From an uncultured Prochlorococcus sp. (GTDB taxonomy: Bacteria; Cyanobacteriota; Cyanobacteriia; PCC-6307; Cyanobiaceae): a stretch of DNA of 55,212 bases. Shown here piece after piece: positions 18,456 to 28,401 of the stretch (position 1 is its first letter; each line of letters starts with the position of its first letter). A model generated the notes under the pieces. That model was not told the origin of the DNA. It was given only the letters and a program-made list of their open reading frames with translations, and ran no database searches. A program made the translations under genes and the position numbers. Where the stretch lies: the NCBI GenBank assembly GCA_902622625.1, contig CACNQS010000006.1, positions 1-55,212 of the forward strand, written 5' to 3'.

Positions 18456-19976
18456 CTACATTCGAGTTCTCCCAAAATTATTTCCTAGCTCACTAAACAT
18501 TTTTATATTGTTTTCTATTTCTTCTAAGGGACAATTTAACTTCCATTTCCAGTTGTTTTTTGTGGTCCCAGGTTTGTTTAATCTACTTGAATCGTCTAGA
18601 GATAATAGATCTTGTAATGGAGCGATAAAAAGATTAGCATTTGTCTCCATGCCAATTTCTATTAAATCCCAAGAAGGATTTTCTGAAAATTTATATTCAT
18701 CTTTTATTCTTTTTTGGGATTCATAATCTAAATTTTCCCACCATGAAACAGAAGTAGAGTTGTCGTGAGTACCTGTATAAACAACCCAATTTTTTCCTTC
18801 AATATTCTTTGGTAAATAAGGATTATCTTCATTGCCATCAAAAGCAAATTGTAATATTTTCATGCCAGGTAGTTCGAAGTTTTTCCTTAATTTCTCTACA
18901 TCTGGAGTTATTACTCCCAGATCCTCTGCAATAATAGGTAGATAGTTACCCCCTAGATCCTTTTTTACTTTATTTAAAAGTGTTTTACCTGGAGAATTTA
19001 TCCATTTTCCAATAATTGCCGTTTTAGAATTGCCATTAACTCTCCAGTAACCTGCTAAACCCCTGAAATGATCAAATCTTAATATGTCAACAAGTTCAAA
19101 TTGTCTTTGAAATCTTTTTCTCCACCAATTGAAATTAGTCCTTTTATGCTTTGACCAAAAGTAAGTTGGAGTACCCCATAATTGTCCTGTTGATGAAAAA
19201 TAATCAGGTGGAACACCACTTTGAAAGATTAGATCTCCATTTTTTAAAATTGAAAATAATGATTTATTACTCCATACGTCGGCGCTGTCTCTAGAGACAT
19301 AAAAAGGCAAATCTCCTATCAGCTTAATATTTCTTGATTTTGCAAAGTTTTTAATGACGCTCCATTGCTCATCAAGATGCCACTGTATTAATTTTTTAAT
19401 AAGTATCTCTTCACTTTTTGTCTTAATCCACGATTTTAAGTACTTGTTATTTTTTATTTTAAATTCTTGAGGCCATTCCCACCAAGGCAACATATTAAAT
19501 TCCTCTCTGATAACAACAAATGTTGCATAATCTTCAACCCAAGAATGCCTACAGACCCATTTGTAAAAATTAATTTTTCTTTCTTCAGATTGTGAACTCC
19601 AACCTTGCAAAAGGAGGAGACCTAATTTTTTTGTTAAGTCATCCGCAATATCAAAATCAAAATAATCTTTACTCTGATTTGTTGGACCTAGATTTTCTTT
19701 ATCTGAGATGTGGATAAAACCTTTTTCGATTAAATCATCTATATCCAAAAACCATGGGTTTAGTGCAAAACTAGATGGGGAACTATACGGCGAACCTGTA
19801 GAGTCAGTAGGTGTAAGAGGTAAAAATTGCCAGTATTCAATTCCATGCTTATGAAGTTTTCTTATCCACTCTTTAGCTCCTCTCCCAAAAGTTCCACATA
19901 CTCTTCCTCCCGGAATACATGTTGGGTGCATAAGTACGCCTAACGATTTTCTTGCAATAATTGACTCTATAAGCAT
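18456..19976 (-). CDS. malQ: 4-alpha-glucanotransferase (amylomaltase)
   Basis: This GH77 enzyme of 506 residues transfers maltooligosaccharides between glucans and acts in glycogen turnover. Key sites are the nucleophile Asp in LRFDHFRGL, the acid/base Glu in IIAEDLGVI and the substrate-binding GTHDN, all in the usual order. The N-terminal GVLMHPTCIPGG and PLTPTDSTGSPYSSPS are amylomaltase hallmarks. The start ATG at 19976 opens onto a 246-base divergent region shared with prs. Together with the GH57 enzyme at 36016 it belongs to storage-glucan metabolism. Confidence 0.95.
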   Translation of the reverse strand: MLIESIIARKSLGVLMHPTCIPGGRVCGTFGRGAKEWIRKLHKHGIEYWQFLPLTPTDSTGSPYSSPSSFALNPWFLDIDDLIEKGFIHISDKENLGPTNQSKDYFDFDIADDLTKKLGLLLLQGWSSQSEERKINFYKWVCRHSWVEDYATFVVIREEFNMLPWWEWPQEFKIKNNKYLKSWIKTKSEEILIKKLIQWHLDEQWSVIKNFAKSRNIKLIGDLPFYVSRDSADVWSNKSLFSILKNGDLIFQSGVPPDYFSSTGQLWGTPTYFWSKHKRTNFNWWRKRFQRQFELVDILRFDHFRGLAGYWRVNGNSKTAIIGKWINSPGKTLLNKVKKDLGGNYLPIIAEDLGVITPDVEKLRKNFELPGMKILQFAFDGNEDNPYLPKNIEGKNWVVYTGTHDNSTSVSWWENLDYESQKRIKDEYKFSENPSWDLIEIGMETNANLFIAPLQDLLSLDDSSRLNKPGTTKNNWKWKLNCPLEEIENNIKMFSELGNNFGRTRM

Positions 19977-20174
19977 GTTTTCAATATATTTTGATTCTTT
20001 AAACTTAAAGTGTTTTTAATTCTCTAAATTCAACCTTATACAAATTTTTTTTAATTGACAAATATCATTGCTGATTTTCTAGTATGGATAAATATAAATT
20101 CTAATTTTTAATCAACAATTTTTTGGTTAATTGAAGTGACTTTTGAAAATATCTAGTCATTATTTTTTGCGAAA

Positions 20175-20202
20175 TTCACATAAACGACTACGATGATAAT
20201 AT
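20175..20202 (+). promoter_or_regulatory. Candidate prs promoter
   Basis: TTCACA (20175-20180) and TAATAT (20197-20202) are separated by 16 bases, a good sigma-70-type match. The predicted start would lie near 20209, giving a short leader of about 14 bases without a Shine-Dalgarno sequence. The rest of the 246-base divergent region (19977-20222) is AT-rich. It also holds a TTGACA near 20055, but no convincing -10 sits at the right distance from it. Confidence 0.45.
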
Positions 20203-20222
20203 AGTTTTATGGTGCAAATTTC

Positions 20223-21218
20223 GTGACAAGTTTCATCACGGCAATGCAGAGTAAAGAATCGAACTTTAATCTAACTAATAGTAGATTAAGGTTAGTAAGT
20301 GGGACAACAAACCCAAAGTTAGCTGAAGAAATTGCATCATATTTAGGGATTGAAAATGTACCTTTAATATCTAAAAGATTTGCAGATGGAGAACTTTATG
20401 TTCAGATTCAGCAATCTATTAGAGGTTGTGATGTATTCCTCATACAACCTACATGCGCTCCTGTAAACGATAGTTTAATGGAGCTCATGATAATGGTTGA
20501 CGCTTGCAAAAGAGCTTCTGCAAGACAAATAACGGCTGTAATTCCCTATTTTGGATATGCAAGGGCAGATAGGAAAACCTCAGGAAGAGAGTCTATAACT
20601 GCGAAATTAACTGCCAATTTACTTGAGAAATCAGGAGTTGATAGAGTTTTAGCGATGGACTTACACTCGGCTCAAATACAAGGCTACTTCGATATACCAT
20701 GCGATCATATTTACGGTTCACCTGTATTAATTGATTATCTAGAATCTCTAGATTTAGAAGAAATAGTTGTAGTCTCTCCTGATGTAGGCGGGGTAGCAAG
20801 AGCAAGAGCGTTCGCGAAATTAATGAATGATGCACCGTTGGCTATCATTGACAAAAGGAGAGCTGCGCATAATATCGCTGAAAGTCTAACCGTTATTGGT
20901 GAAGTCAAAGGTAAAACGGCTATTCTTATAGACGACATGATAGACACGGGAGGTACAATTTGTTCTGGAGCAAATTTACTAAAGAAAGAAGGAGCTAATA
21001 GAATATTTGCATGTGCCTCACATGCTGTATTTTCTCCTCCTTCTTATGAAAGATTAAGTTCTAAGAATCTTTTCGAACAAGTTATTGTGACTAACAGCAT
21101 ACCAGTTATACATAAAGATAATTTTCCACAGTTAAAAGTTCTTTCCGTTGCGAATATGCTTGGGGAAGCTATTTGGAGAATCCACGAAGAAAGTTCTGTT
21201 AGTTCTATGTTTAGATAA
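20223..21218 (+). CDS. prs: Ribose-phosphate diphosphokinase
   Basis: This enzyme makes PRPP from ribose 5-phosphate and ATP for purine, pyrimidine, histidine, tryptophan and NAD synthesis. The 331-residue chain contains RFADGELYVQ, the pyrophosphate-donor segment GYARADRKTSGRE, a flexible region VVSPDVGGVARA and the PRPP-binding loop ILIDDMIDTGGT. The GTG at 20223 is the longest start. An ATG 21 bases later (20244) is also possible and leaves a normal N-terminus. It is divergent from malQ and convergent with the next gene. Confidence 0.95.
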   Translation: MTSFITAMQSKESNFNLTNSRLRLVSGTTNPKLAEEIASYLGIENVPLISKRFADGELYVQIQQSIRGCDVFLIQPTCAPVNDSLMELMIMVDACKRASARQITAVIPYFGYARADRKTSGRESITAKLTANLLEKSGVDRVLAMDLHSAQIQGYFDIPCDHIYGSPVLIDYLESLDLEEIVVVSPDVGGVARARAFAKLMNDAPLAIIDKRRAAHNIAESLTVIGEVKGKTAILIDDMIDTGGTICSGANLLKKEGANRIFACASHAVFSPPSYERLSSKNLFEQVIVTNSIPVIHKDNFPQLKVLSVANMLGEAIWRIHEESSVSSMFR

Positions 21219-21230
21219 AAAAATTATTTT

Positions 21231-21665
21231 TTACAAACCTTGTAATTTCTTGATTCTCTCAGTTTCTATCTTAAATTGTTTTTCGATCTTTTCAGGAACA
21301 TTATCTGGACACACTTGAAGAGCTGATTCAACTAATTGCAGAGAAGCAATAAATTGTAATTGTTTCATATCAACTGTTTGTACTTTCTTTTTCTCTATAA
21401 TTTTCCCTCCATGTTTTTGTGATACTACTGATGCGAACGTTGCTGAGGCAACGTTTAATGTTTTTGGGAAATCTAGATCAAATCCTTTTCTTGTCGCATT
21501 ACATAGAAATGAAACACCCATCCCATGATATAAATCTAAATCATTTTTATTGGCAGGCGAATTTTTAACATTTGCGTTTACTTTATTAAATTCATTATTT
21601 ATATCAAATAAAAAAAATGAAAAAATTAGAGGAATTGCAAAAATTTTAGATATTTTTAAACTCAT
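21231..21665 (-). CDS. Exported conserved protein of unknown function
   Basis: This 144-residue protein has an N-terminal hydrophobic stretch (about 6-20), consistent with a signal peptide or anchor. The mature region has YHGMGVSFLCNATRKGFDLD and later LQLVESALQVCPDNVP. The two Cys residues lie far apart and could form a periplasmic disulfide. I see no catalytic motif. It is convergent with prs (12-base gap) and followed upstream by the CpeS-like gene, but about 70 bases separate them. I recall similar proteins only as cyanobacterial hypotheticals, and a function is not offered. Confidence 0.75.
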   Translation of the reverse strand: MSLKISKIFAIPLIFSFFLFDINNEFNKVNANVKNSPANKNDLDLYHGMGVSFLCNATRKGFDLDFPKTLNVASATFASVVSQKHGGKIIEKKKVQTVDMKQLQFIASLQLVESALQVCPDNVPEKIEKQFKIETERIKKLQGL

Positions 21666-21735
21666 ATTTAATTTATTTTTAATTCACATTATTAAAGATA
21701 CCATTTTTATTTTTTAAACTAAATGCCCACAGAAT

Positions 21736-22275
21736 TTATTTAATAATTTTAATTTCGTGGTGATTCTCTACTATTTTAAGCATATCTTTGTTCCATGAAT
21801 AAATAACCCTAAATCTATAATTATCAGAATCTACAAGTCTTGTATGTTCAATAATATACCAATCTTTGTAAGAAGATTCAAAAATCATTTCGTGTTCGTC
21901 GACTTGTTTAATATTTGAAATACCTTGATCATTACTTAAATAAAAATTTTCCCTCTTAAGTTGATGGCCTTTTAAAAAAGCATGCATTTCTCCGCGTTCT
22001 TTATACTGGGGATTTTCGTCAAAGAAATTATATTTTTTTTCTGGATACCAAGTAAATTTATAATGCGACTCCCATTCGGACTTACTCTCGAGAGCTTGAA
22101 TATTTATATTCATACTTAAATTATAAGTTTTTTGTGATTCATCGAGATAATACGTTCTATTAGATTTCCATAATCCAATATTCCTTGAAAACCACCTTTT
22201 TAAATTACTATTTAAGTTGATTTCAGGAGGGTTTTCACCAAAATGTAAATTTTTCTTTGGATTAATAGCAACCAT
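21736..22275 (-). CDS. CpeS/CpcS-like bilin-lyase-family protein
   Basis: This 179-residue, Trp/Tyr-rich protein has no signal peptide. Its layout recalls the CpcS/CpeS fold, a ten-stranded lipocalin-like barrel that attaches bilins to phycobiliproteins. Near the N-terminus there is RWFSRNIGLWKSNRTYYL, close to the family's G-x-W-x-S-x-R-T-x-Y-x-L motif. Near the end, the IIEHTRLVDSDNYRFRV segment resembles the family's terminal strand. Evidence is pattern-level only. If correct, it is notable in an organism lacking phycobilisomes, where it may act on residual phycoerythrin or bind another pigment. It is divergent from sasA. Confidence 0.55.
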   Translation of the reverse strand: MVAINPKKNLHFGENPPEINLNSNLKRWFSRNIGLWKSNRTYYLDESQKTYNLSMNINIQALESKSEWESHYKFTWYPEKKYNFFDENPQYKERGEMHAFLKGHQLKRENFYLSNDQGISNIKQVDEHEMIFESSYKDWYIIEHTRLVDSDNYRFRVIYSWNKDMLKIVENHHEIKIIK

Positions 22276-22381
22276 TTATAAAAAAGTCCTATTTATTTAA
22301 TAGCCTATCTGTAAAATAAAAAAAAATATCTTAAGGTGTTTATAAGGATTAACAGCTTTTCAACACTTCAGAGGAATTCAT

Positions 22382-23500
22382 TTGAATGATAAAAAAGAGC
22401 TAAAATTAATACTTGTGGCAGCTAGAAATCAACTTTCTAGTAATGATATTAAGTCCCTAATAGCTTATTTAGAATCAGATGATTGTGAATTTGAGACATC
22501 TCTTCAGATCTCAGAACCCACAGAGCAACCAGAATTACTTGAATTACATAGATTAGTCGCTATTCCTGCGCTTATAAAGGTTTCCCCAGCTCCAAAGCAA
22601 ATATTTGCTGGAAGTAATATTTTTTCTCAGTTGCAAAAATGGTTACCAAGGTGGTCACAGGAAGGCTTAACAAAAAATCTTGGGATTAATTTGCAACCAT
22701 CCAAAATTGATTCAACAAGAACTCAAAAAGAATTTCTATTGGAAGACGAACTTCTTGTTTTAAGACAAGAAAATGAGACATTAACAAAAAGAATAGAATC
22801 TCAGGAAAGATTATTAAGAATGGTCGCGCATGAATTAAGAACACCTTTAACCGCTGCTACTTTGGCTGTTCAAAGTCAAAAACTAGGACAAATAGATATT
22901 TCAAAATTGCAGGAGGTTATTAAAAGACGTCTTGAAGAGATTGAACTCTTATCTCAGGATCTTTTGGAGGTTGGAACAACTAAATGGGAAGCATTATTTA
23001 ATCCTCAAAAAATTGATTTAGGTAATATTAGTGCTGAAGTAATACTCGAATTAGAAAAATTCTGGAGATTAAGGAATATTGAAATTGATACTGATATTCC
23101 ATCTGATCTGCCAAGTGTATTTGCTGATCAAAGAAGAATGAGGCAAGTATTTTTAAATTTAATTGAAAATGCTATTAAATTTTCTAAAGATTCTGGATCT
23201 ATAAAAATCACTATGATTCACAAGACAAATCAATGGGTAGAAATAACAATTTGTGACAAAGGTGCAGGTATTCCTTTGAGCGAACAAAAAAGAATTTTTC
23301 TTGATAGGGTTAGACTTCCCCAGACTTCTGAAGGAACTTCAGGATTTGGTATAGGGTTATCAGTATGTAGGAGAATAGTACAAGTCCATGGAGGAAGAAT
23401 ATGGGTTGTATCTGAATTAGGGGAAGGTTCCTGCTTCTATTTCACAGTTCCTGTGTGGCAAGGACAAAACAAAGAGCAACAATACTTGACGAAAGGCTAG
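22382..23500 (+). CDS. sasA: Circadian output histidine kinase SasA
   Basis: This 372-residue kinase relays timing from the KaiC clock protein to the regulator RpaA. It has a KaiB-like thioredoxin-fold sensor (about 5-95, including [20 protein letters not shown]), a coiled linker, a HisKA domain with phospho-accepting His150 in [10 protein letters not shown], and a HATPase domain with N-box [11 protein letters not shown]1 DKGAGIP and G2 GFGIGLSVC. The start is TTG at 22382, since no ATG lies nearby upstream. Picocyanobacteria of the Prochlorococcus type keep SasA with KaiB and KaiC but lack KaiA, which makes the clock an hourglass. That is established knowledge and is not shown in this window. 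Confidence 0.93.
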   Translation: MNDKKELKLILVAARNQLSSNDIKSLIAYLESDDCEFETSLQISEPTEQPELLELHRLVAIPALIKVSPAPKQIFAGSNIFSQLQKWLPRWSQEGLTKNLGINLQPSKIDSTRTQKEFLLEDELLVLRQENETLTKRIESQERLLRMVAHELRTPLTAATLAVQSQKLGQIDISKLQEVIKRRLEEIELLSQDLLEVGTTKWEALFNPQKIDLGNISAEVILELEKFWRLRNIEIDTDIPSDLPSVFADQRRMRQVFLNLIENAIKFSKDSGSIKITMIHKTNQWVEITICDKGAGIPLSEQKRIFLDRVRLPQTSEGTSGFGIGLSVCRRIVQVHGGRIWVVSELGEGSCFYFTVPVWQGQNKEQQYLTKG

Positions 23501-23504
23501 CCTT
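23493..23504. repeat. Perfect 12-base palindrome at the sasA stop
   Basis: AAGGCTAGCCTT spans the sasA stop codon TAG (23498-23500). It could form a small hairpin with a CTAG loop, followed 12 bases later by a short T run (about 23513-23517), so it may be a weak terminator or just chance. Confidence 0.35.
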
Positions 23505-23541
23505 ACTCTTAGTTTTTAATAAGCTGTTATGCTAATTTCCT

Positions 23542-23614
23542 GGCCCCATCGTCTAGAGGCCTAGGACACCTCCCTTTCACGGAGGCGACAGGGGTTCGAA
23601 TCCCCTTGGGGCTA
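23542..23614 (+). tRNA. tRNA-Glu (TTC anticodon)
   Basis: This is a 73-base cloverleaf with 7-bp acceptor arms GGCCCCA and TGGGGCT (G1-U72 wobble). The anticodon stem CCTCC/GGAGG closes the loop CTTTCAC, with anticodon TTC at 23576-23578. The T arm AGGGG/CCCCT holds TTCGAAT, and A is the discriminator base. CCA is not encoded. This tRNA supplies glutamate both to translation and to GluTR for the first step of tetrapyrrole synthesis. A candidate -10 TATGCT lies at 23528-23533. The T-stem pair at 53:61 is G:C rather than the A:U I recall from chloroplast tRNA-Glu. Confidence 0.96.
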
Positions 23615-23625
23615 TTAATTTAAAT

Positions 23626-24168
23626 TTATAAAGATCTTTTTGATGATTTTGCTTGCCTATCTACGGCAATTAAATTTTCTGAAAGATCCTTTTTCAGTCT
23701 TTTCTCTATCATCCCTATTGGCATCCACTGACAACCTTGAACAGTAAGATCATAAATTAATGAGTTTGTTGAAGTATTTTTAATATTTTGAATTTTCCAA
23801 CTACCTTCAAACTTTCTAAAATCTCCTTTTATTAAATTAAATTTTAAAAGGCCAAGCTCCTTATCTTCAAATAAATCTATAGTTACTTCAGCTGAAAACT
23901 TCATGCCAAGGAAATCCTGAGCCCCAACTTGTTTAAGGTGGACATTATTTCCCTTCTGAAATATTTTTTGGCTCGATAAAAGATTTGGTATGTAGAGATT
24001 TAGCCGATCATAATCTGTTAAAACATTCCACAAAGAATCAAAACTTGCAGAAGTTGTAAGTTGAGCTGCCAGTCGTCTCGTCCCACCCGAAAACTTCTCC
24101 ATCGTCTGCTCAATTGTCCTGTAATCATTGTTCTTAGAATGATCTTCTGATTCTTGAGGATTATTCAT
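23626..24168 (-). CDS. SRPBCC/START-like polyketide cyclase-family protein
   Basis: This 180-residue protein without a signal peptide has the START-like helix-grip pattern of the SRPBCC family. LTTSASFDSLWNVLTDYDRL is the typical first strand and helix that opens such domains, followed by IPNLLSSQKIF. Late features are a strand with GDFRKFEGSWKI and the long C-terminal helix around IGMIEKRLKKDLSENLIAV. Members bind hydrophobic ligands in a central cavity. The ligand is unknown here. It lies just downstream of tRNA-Glu on the opposite strand and is divergent from petH, with 181 bases between them. Confidence 0.8.
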   Translation of the reverse strand: MNNPQESEDHSKNNDYRTIEQTMEKFSGGTRRLAAQLTTSASFDSLWNVLTDYDRLNLYIPNLLSSQKIFQKGNNVHLKQVGAQDFLGMKFSAEVTIDLFEDKELGLLKFNLIKGDFRKFEGSWKIQNIKNTSTNSLIYDLTVQGCQWMPIGMIEKRLKKDLSENLIAVDRQAKSSKRSL

Positions 24169-24298
24169 AAATGAATTTTTTAATTAGATAAAAAATTTTT
24201 TCTGTGTAACTATACTGATAAAAACAACAAATACTGAAAAATTAAAATAATTTCTTTTATTTATCCCGATCTCAAAACGTAACCATTTTTGTAAAATC

Positions 24299-24320
24299 AC
24301 TACAAATTAAACTACAAATT
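24299..24320 (+). repeat. Tandem direct repeat upstream of petH
   Basis: ACTACAAATT occurs at 24299-24308 and again at 24311-24320, separated by AA. The period of 12 bases is close to a helical turn. A weak -10 such as TATAAA lies about 10 bases downstream (near 24332). It could be a paired regulator site for petH, but this is pattern only. Confidence 0.5.
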
Positions 24321-24346
24321 GATAATCTTTTATAAAAGAAATCTAA

Positions 24347-25462
<1,116 letters not shown>

Positions 25463-25503
25463 ATCTTTGATATTTAAATCTAGGTTCACTTTCTAAATAC
25501 TTT

Positions 25504-25532
25504 TTGGTTTAGACACAATATGTAGCTAATAT
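25504..25532 (+). promoter_or_regulatory. Candidate zwf promoter
   Basis: TTGGTT (25504-25509) and TAATAT (25527-25532) are spaced by 17 bases. The predicted transcript start near 25539 leaves a leader of about 33 bases before the ATG at 25572. No clear Shine-Dalgarno sequence beyond GAGGA at about 25541-25545. Confidence 0.45.
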
Positions 25533-25571
25533 TTGAAAAAAAGAGGATTTTAAATAAAGAATACTAAAAAT

Positions 25572-27095
25572 ATGCCTTCAATTTTAAGTAATCCTCTAAG
25601 ATTAGGTTTACGTCAGGAAAGAGTCATATCTCCACAATGCTTAGTAATATTTGGTGCTAGTGGAGATCTTACTCATAGAAAATTAATACCAGCATTATTT
25701 GAACTATATTTGCAAAGAAGAATTCCTAGTGAATTTGGAATAGTTGGATGTGCGAGAAGACCTTGGACTGATAATGAGTTTAGAGAAAAGATGAAAGTAA
25801 AGTTATCAAATCAAATATCTGGTAAAGAAAGGGAATGGGAACAATTTTCTAATTATCTTTTCTATGAACCAGTTGATCTACAACAAAGTGATCATGTCTT
25901 AAGGCTTTCTAAAAGATTAAATGAAATTGATAAAACACAAGCTACTCATGGGAATAGAACATTTTATTTGTCAGTATCTCCGAATTTCTATGCAAGTGGA
26001 TGTAAAGCTCTTAAAGCAGCTGGCCTTTTAGATGACCCTAAGAAAAGTCGTTTAGTTATTGAAAAACCTTTTGGAAGAGATTATTCAAGTGCAAAAAAAT
26101 TGAATAAGATTGTCCAAAGTTGCGCTGAAGAAAGTCAGATTTATAGGATTGATCATTATTTAGGTAAAGAGACAGTTCAGAATATTCTTGTTTTGAGGTT
26201 CGCTAACACTATTTTTGAACCAATCTGGAACCGAAATTATATATCAAGTGTTCAAATTACTTCATCTGAAACAGTGGGTGTTGAAGATAGAGCAGGTTAT
26301 TACGAAAGCTCTGGTGCTCTAAGGGATATGCTTCAAAATCATATGACACAAATGCTTGCTGTTACTGCTATGGAACCTCCTGGAAAATTTGAACCAGAAG
26401 CAATAAGAAATGAAAAAGCTAAGGTTCTTCAGGCTTCAAAACTTGCTGACGAAAATGAACCGTGGAATTGTTGCATAAGAGGTCAATATGGAGAAGGAGG
26501 AAATATTTCAAATCGACTAAAAGGATATAGGCAGGAAGATGGTGTTAATTGTAATAGCACAACAGAAACTTATATTGCGACAAAAGTTTTTGTTGATAAC
26601 TGGCGTTGGCAAGGGGTTCCTTTTTATTTGAGAACAGGTAAAAGACTACCTAAAAGACTGGGAGAAATAGTCTTAACTTTTAAAGACGTTCCAGTTCATT
26701 TATTTGAATCAACAATAATAAATCCTGCCCCAAATCAACTTATCCTTAGAATTCAGCCAAATGAAGGTGCAACTTTTAAATTTGAGGTAAAATCTCCTGG
26801 TTCTGGAATGAAATCAAGACCTGTTGAGATGGAATTTTCTTATGATGAATCATTTGGAGAACCCTCAGATGAAGGTTACGTAAGATTATTAGCTGATGCA
26901 ATGCTTTCTGATCCAACTCTATTTACTCGAAGTGATGAAGTAGAAGCAGCCTGGAAACTCTATACGCCATTAATAGAATTGATGGATAATTCTCCTTGGA
27001 AGTTACCTATTTATAATTATGAATCTATGACGTGGGGACCTCCTGAGTCTGATCAATTAATTTCAAAAGATAATATTTTCTGGCGTAGACCCTAA
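25572..27095 (+). CDS. zwf: Glucose-6-phosphate 1-dehydrogenase
   Basis: This 507-residue enzyme starts the oxidative pentose phosphate pathway and makes NADPH at night. The N-terminal nucleotide-binding motif FGASGDLTHRKL and the catalytic RIDHYLGKE (with its His and Lys) are intact. GFG-type EKPFGRD and TGKRLPKR are also seen. In cyanobacteria the enzyme is activated by OpcA and inhibited by thioredoxin-mediated reduction. opcA starts 1 base after the stop codon, a classic pairing, and cobB is 3 bases after opcA, so a three-gene transcript is likely. Confidence 0.97.
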   Translation: MPSILSNPLRLGLRQERVISPQCLVIFGASGDLTHRKLIPALFELYLQRRIPSEFGIVGCARRPWTDNEFREKMKVKLSNQISGKEREWEQFSNYLFYEPVDLQQSDHVLRLSKRLNEIDKTQATHGNRTFYLSVSPNFYASGCKALKAAGLLDDPKKSRLVIEKPFGRDYSSAKKLNKIVQSCAEESQIYRIDHYLGKETVQNILVLRFANTIFEPIWNRNYISSVQITSSETVGVEDRAGYYESSGALRDMLQNHMTQMLAVTAMEPPGKFEPEAIRNEKAKVLQASKLADENEPWNCCIRGQYGEGGNISNRLKGYRQEDGVNCNSTTETYIATKVFVDNWRWQGVPFYLRTGKRLPKRLGEIVLTFKDVPVHLFESTIINPAPNQLILRIQPNEGATFKFEVKSPGSGMKSRPVEMEFSYDESFGEPSDEGYVRLLADAMLSDPTLFTRSDEVEAAWKLYTPLIELMDNSPWKLPIYNYESMTWGPPESDQLISKDNIFWRRP

Positions 27096-27096
27096 A

Positions 27097-28398
27097 ATGA
27101 AACCACAACTAACACTCCAAACCCCTTTAGAGCTCCCTTACAAGGAAATTTCTAATTACCTCAATAAATTATGGATTTCAGAAGATAATGATAATAGTGG
27201 AGCTAATACTTTTACATTAATGGTCTGGCAACCTGCATGGCTAGAACAATGTTTGGTTCAAAAAGGATTAGTAAATGGACCAATTACTGGAAATTTAAGT
27301 CCAGAGATAATTAAAGTTGCTAAAAAATTTATATTAGATCAAGGACTTCCTATCACTACTTCTCTTAATAGTAAAGAATTATTGAAGTTGTTGAAGAAAA
27401 ATTTATCTAATAAAGACTTTGAAGATTTTAGAGGACAATTTTTTGAATCATCAATAAGTACATTGAATCCAAGAAGATTAATAACTCTAGCGCCAACATT
27501 AAATAAAAATTCAGATATCAAAACTTTTGTATCCGCTTACTGTCCATTAAGTGATACCCCAGCTATGCAACCTATATGTGGGGATTTAGTTGTTATCAGG
27601 GGTGACTCTGACTCAATATCTAATAAAGGATTAAAAATAATTGATGGTTTATCAATTGATGAATTACCTACATGGTTGTGGTGGAATGGAAGCTTGGATG
27701 AATCGCCTGAAATATTCGAATTTTTTACTAATTATGGTCTAAGATTAATAATTGATACTGCTCTTGGATCGCCTCAAAGATGTTTAAAAGTTTTAGATCA
27801 ATTAAATAACTCAAATAAAGCTATTAATGATTTGAATTGGGTTAGATTGAAAAATTGGAGGGAATCGTTGGCAATGATTTTTGATCCGCCCTCGAGGAGA
27901 CAAATTTTAGATCATATTACTGATATTGACATTGACATCGCAGGAGATCATATGATTCAAGCTTTGTTTTTGATTTCATGGATTAGCGATAAGCTTGGTT
28001 GGTCATTTCTAAGAGTTGAAAGGGATATAGAATCAATAAAAATAGAGTTTGAAAGGATTAATGGCGAAATAATTTCTGCATCAATTAATCCTTTATCTTT
28101 GGGAAATCCAAGTATTCATTTAGGACAAGTTATTGGATTGAGGCTGATTTCAAAAATTAGTGAGGTTCAAAAAAATAATACTTGTGTAATACTTGGCTGT
28201 GAATCAGTCGAATGTATGAGACTTGAAGCAGGGGGAATGGCTAATATGGAATTAATAGAACAAGTTGTTCCAAATTCTTTTTCTACATCAGAGTACGATG
28301 TTAGTAAATTATTGGGAAGTAGTAGAGGTAATACCAGCCCTCTTTTTGAAAATTCTATTAAAATAGCTCTTCAAATATTTAATGGTTTTAATAACTAA
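27097..28398 (+). CDS. opcA: OpcA, allosteric partner of glucose-6-phosphate dehydrogenase
   Basis: This 433-residue protein is assigned as OpcA chiefly by position directly after zwf (1-base gap), by length and by overall character. It has the family's two domains and a Cys-containing tail (CVILGCESVECMRLEAGG, about 365-385). OpcA activates and oligomerises the dehydrogenase, and its redox-sensitive cysteines connect it to thioredoxin. It has no signal or membrane segment. I could not align it to a reference here, but the neighbourhood makes an alternative unlikely. Confidence 0.9.
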   Translation: MKPQLTLQTPLELPYKEISNYLNKLWISEDNDNSGANTFTLMVWQPAWLEQCLVQKGLVNGPITGNLSPEIIKVAKKFILDQGLPITTSLNSKELLKLLKKNLSNKDFEDFRGQFFESSISTLNPRRLITLAPTLNKNSDIKTFVSAYCPLSDTPAMQPICGDLVVIRGDSDSISNKGLKIIDGLSIDELPTWLWWNGSLDESPEIFEFFTNYGLRLIIDTALGSPQRCLKVLDQLNNSNKAINDLNWVRLKNWRESLAMIFDPPSRRQILDHITDIDIDIAGDHMIQALFLISWISDKLGWSFLRVERDIESIKIEFERINGEIISASINPLSLGNPSIHLGQVIGLRLISKISEVQKNNTCVILGCESVECMRLEAGGMANMELIEQVVPNSFSTSEYDVSKLLGSSRGNTSPLFENSIKIALQIFNGFNN

Positions 28399-28401
28399 TA
28401 G

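Noticed and set aside
24291..24303. Possible NtcA site GTA...TAC upstream of petH
   Set aside because: The spacer is 7 bases rather than 8, and no palindromic flanks are visible. Not called.
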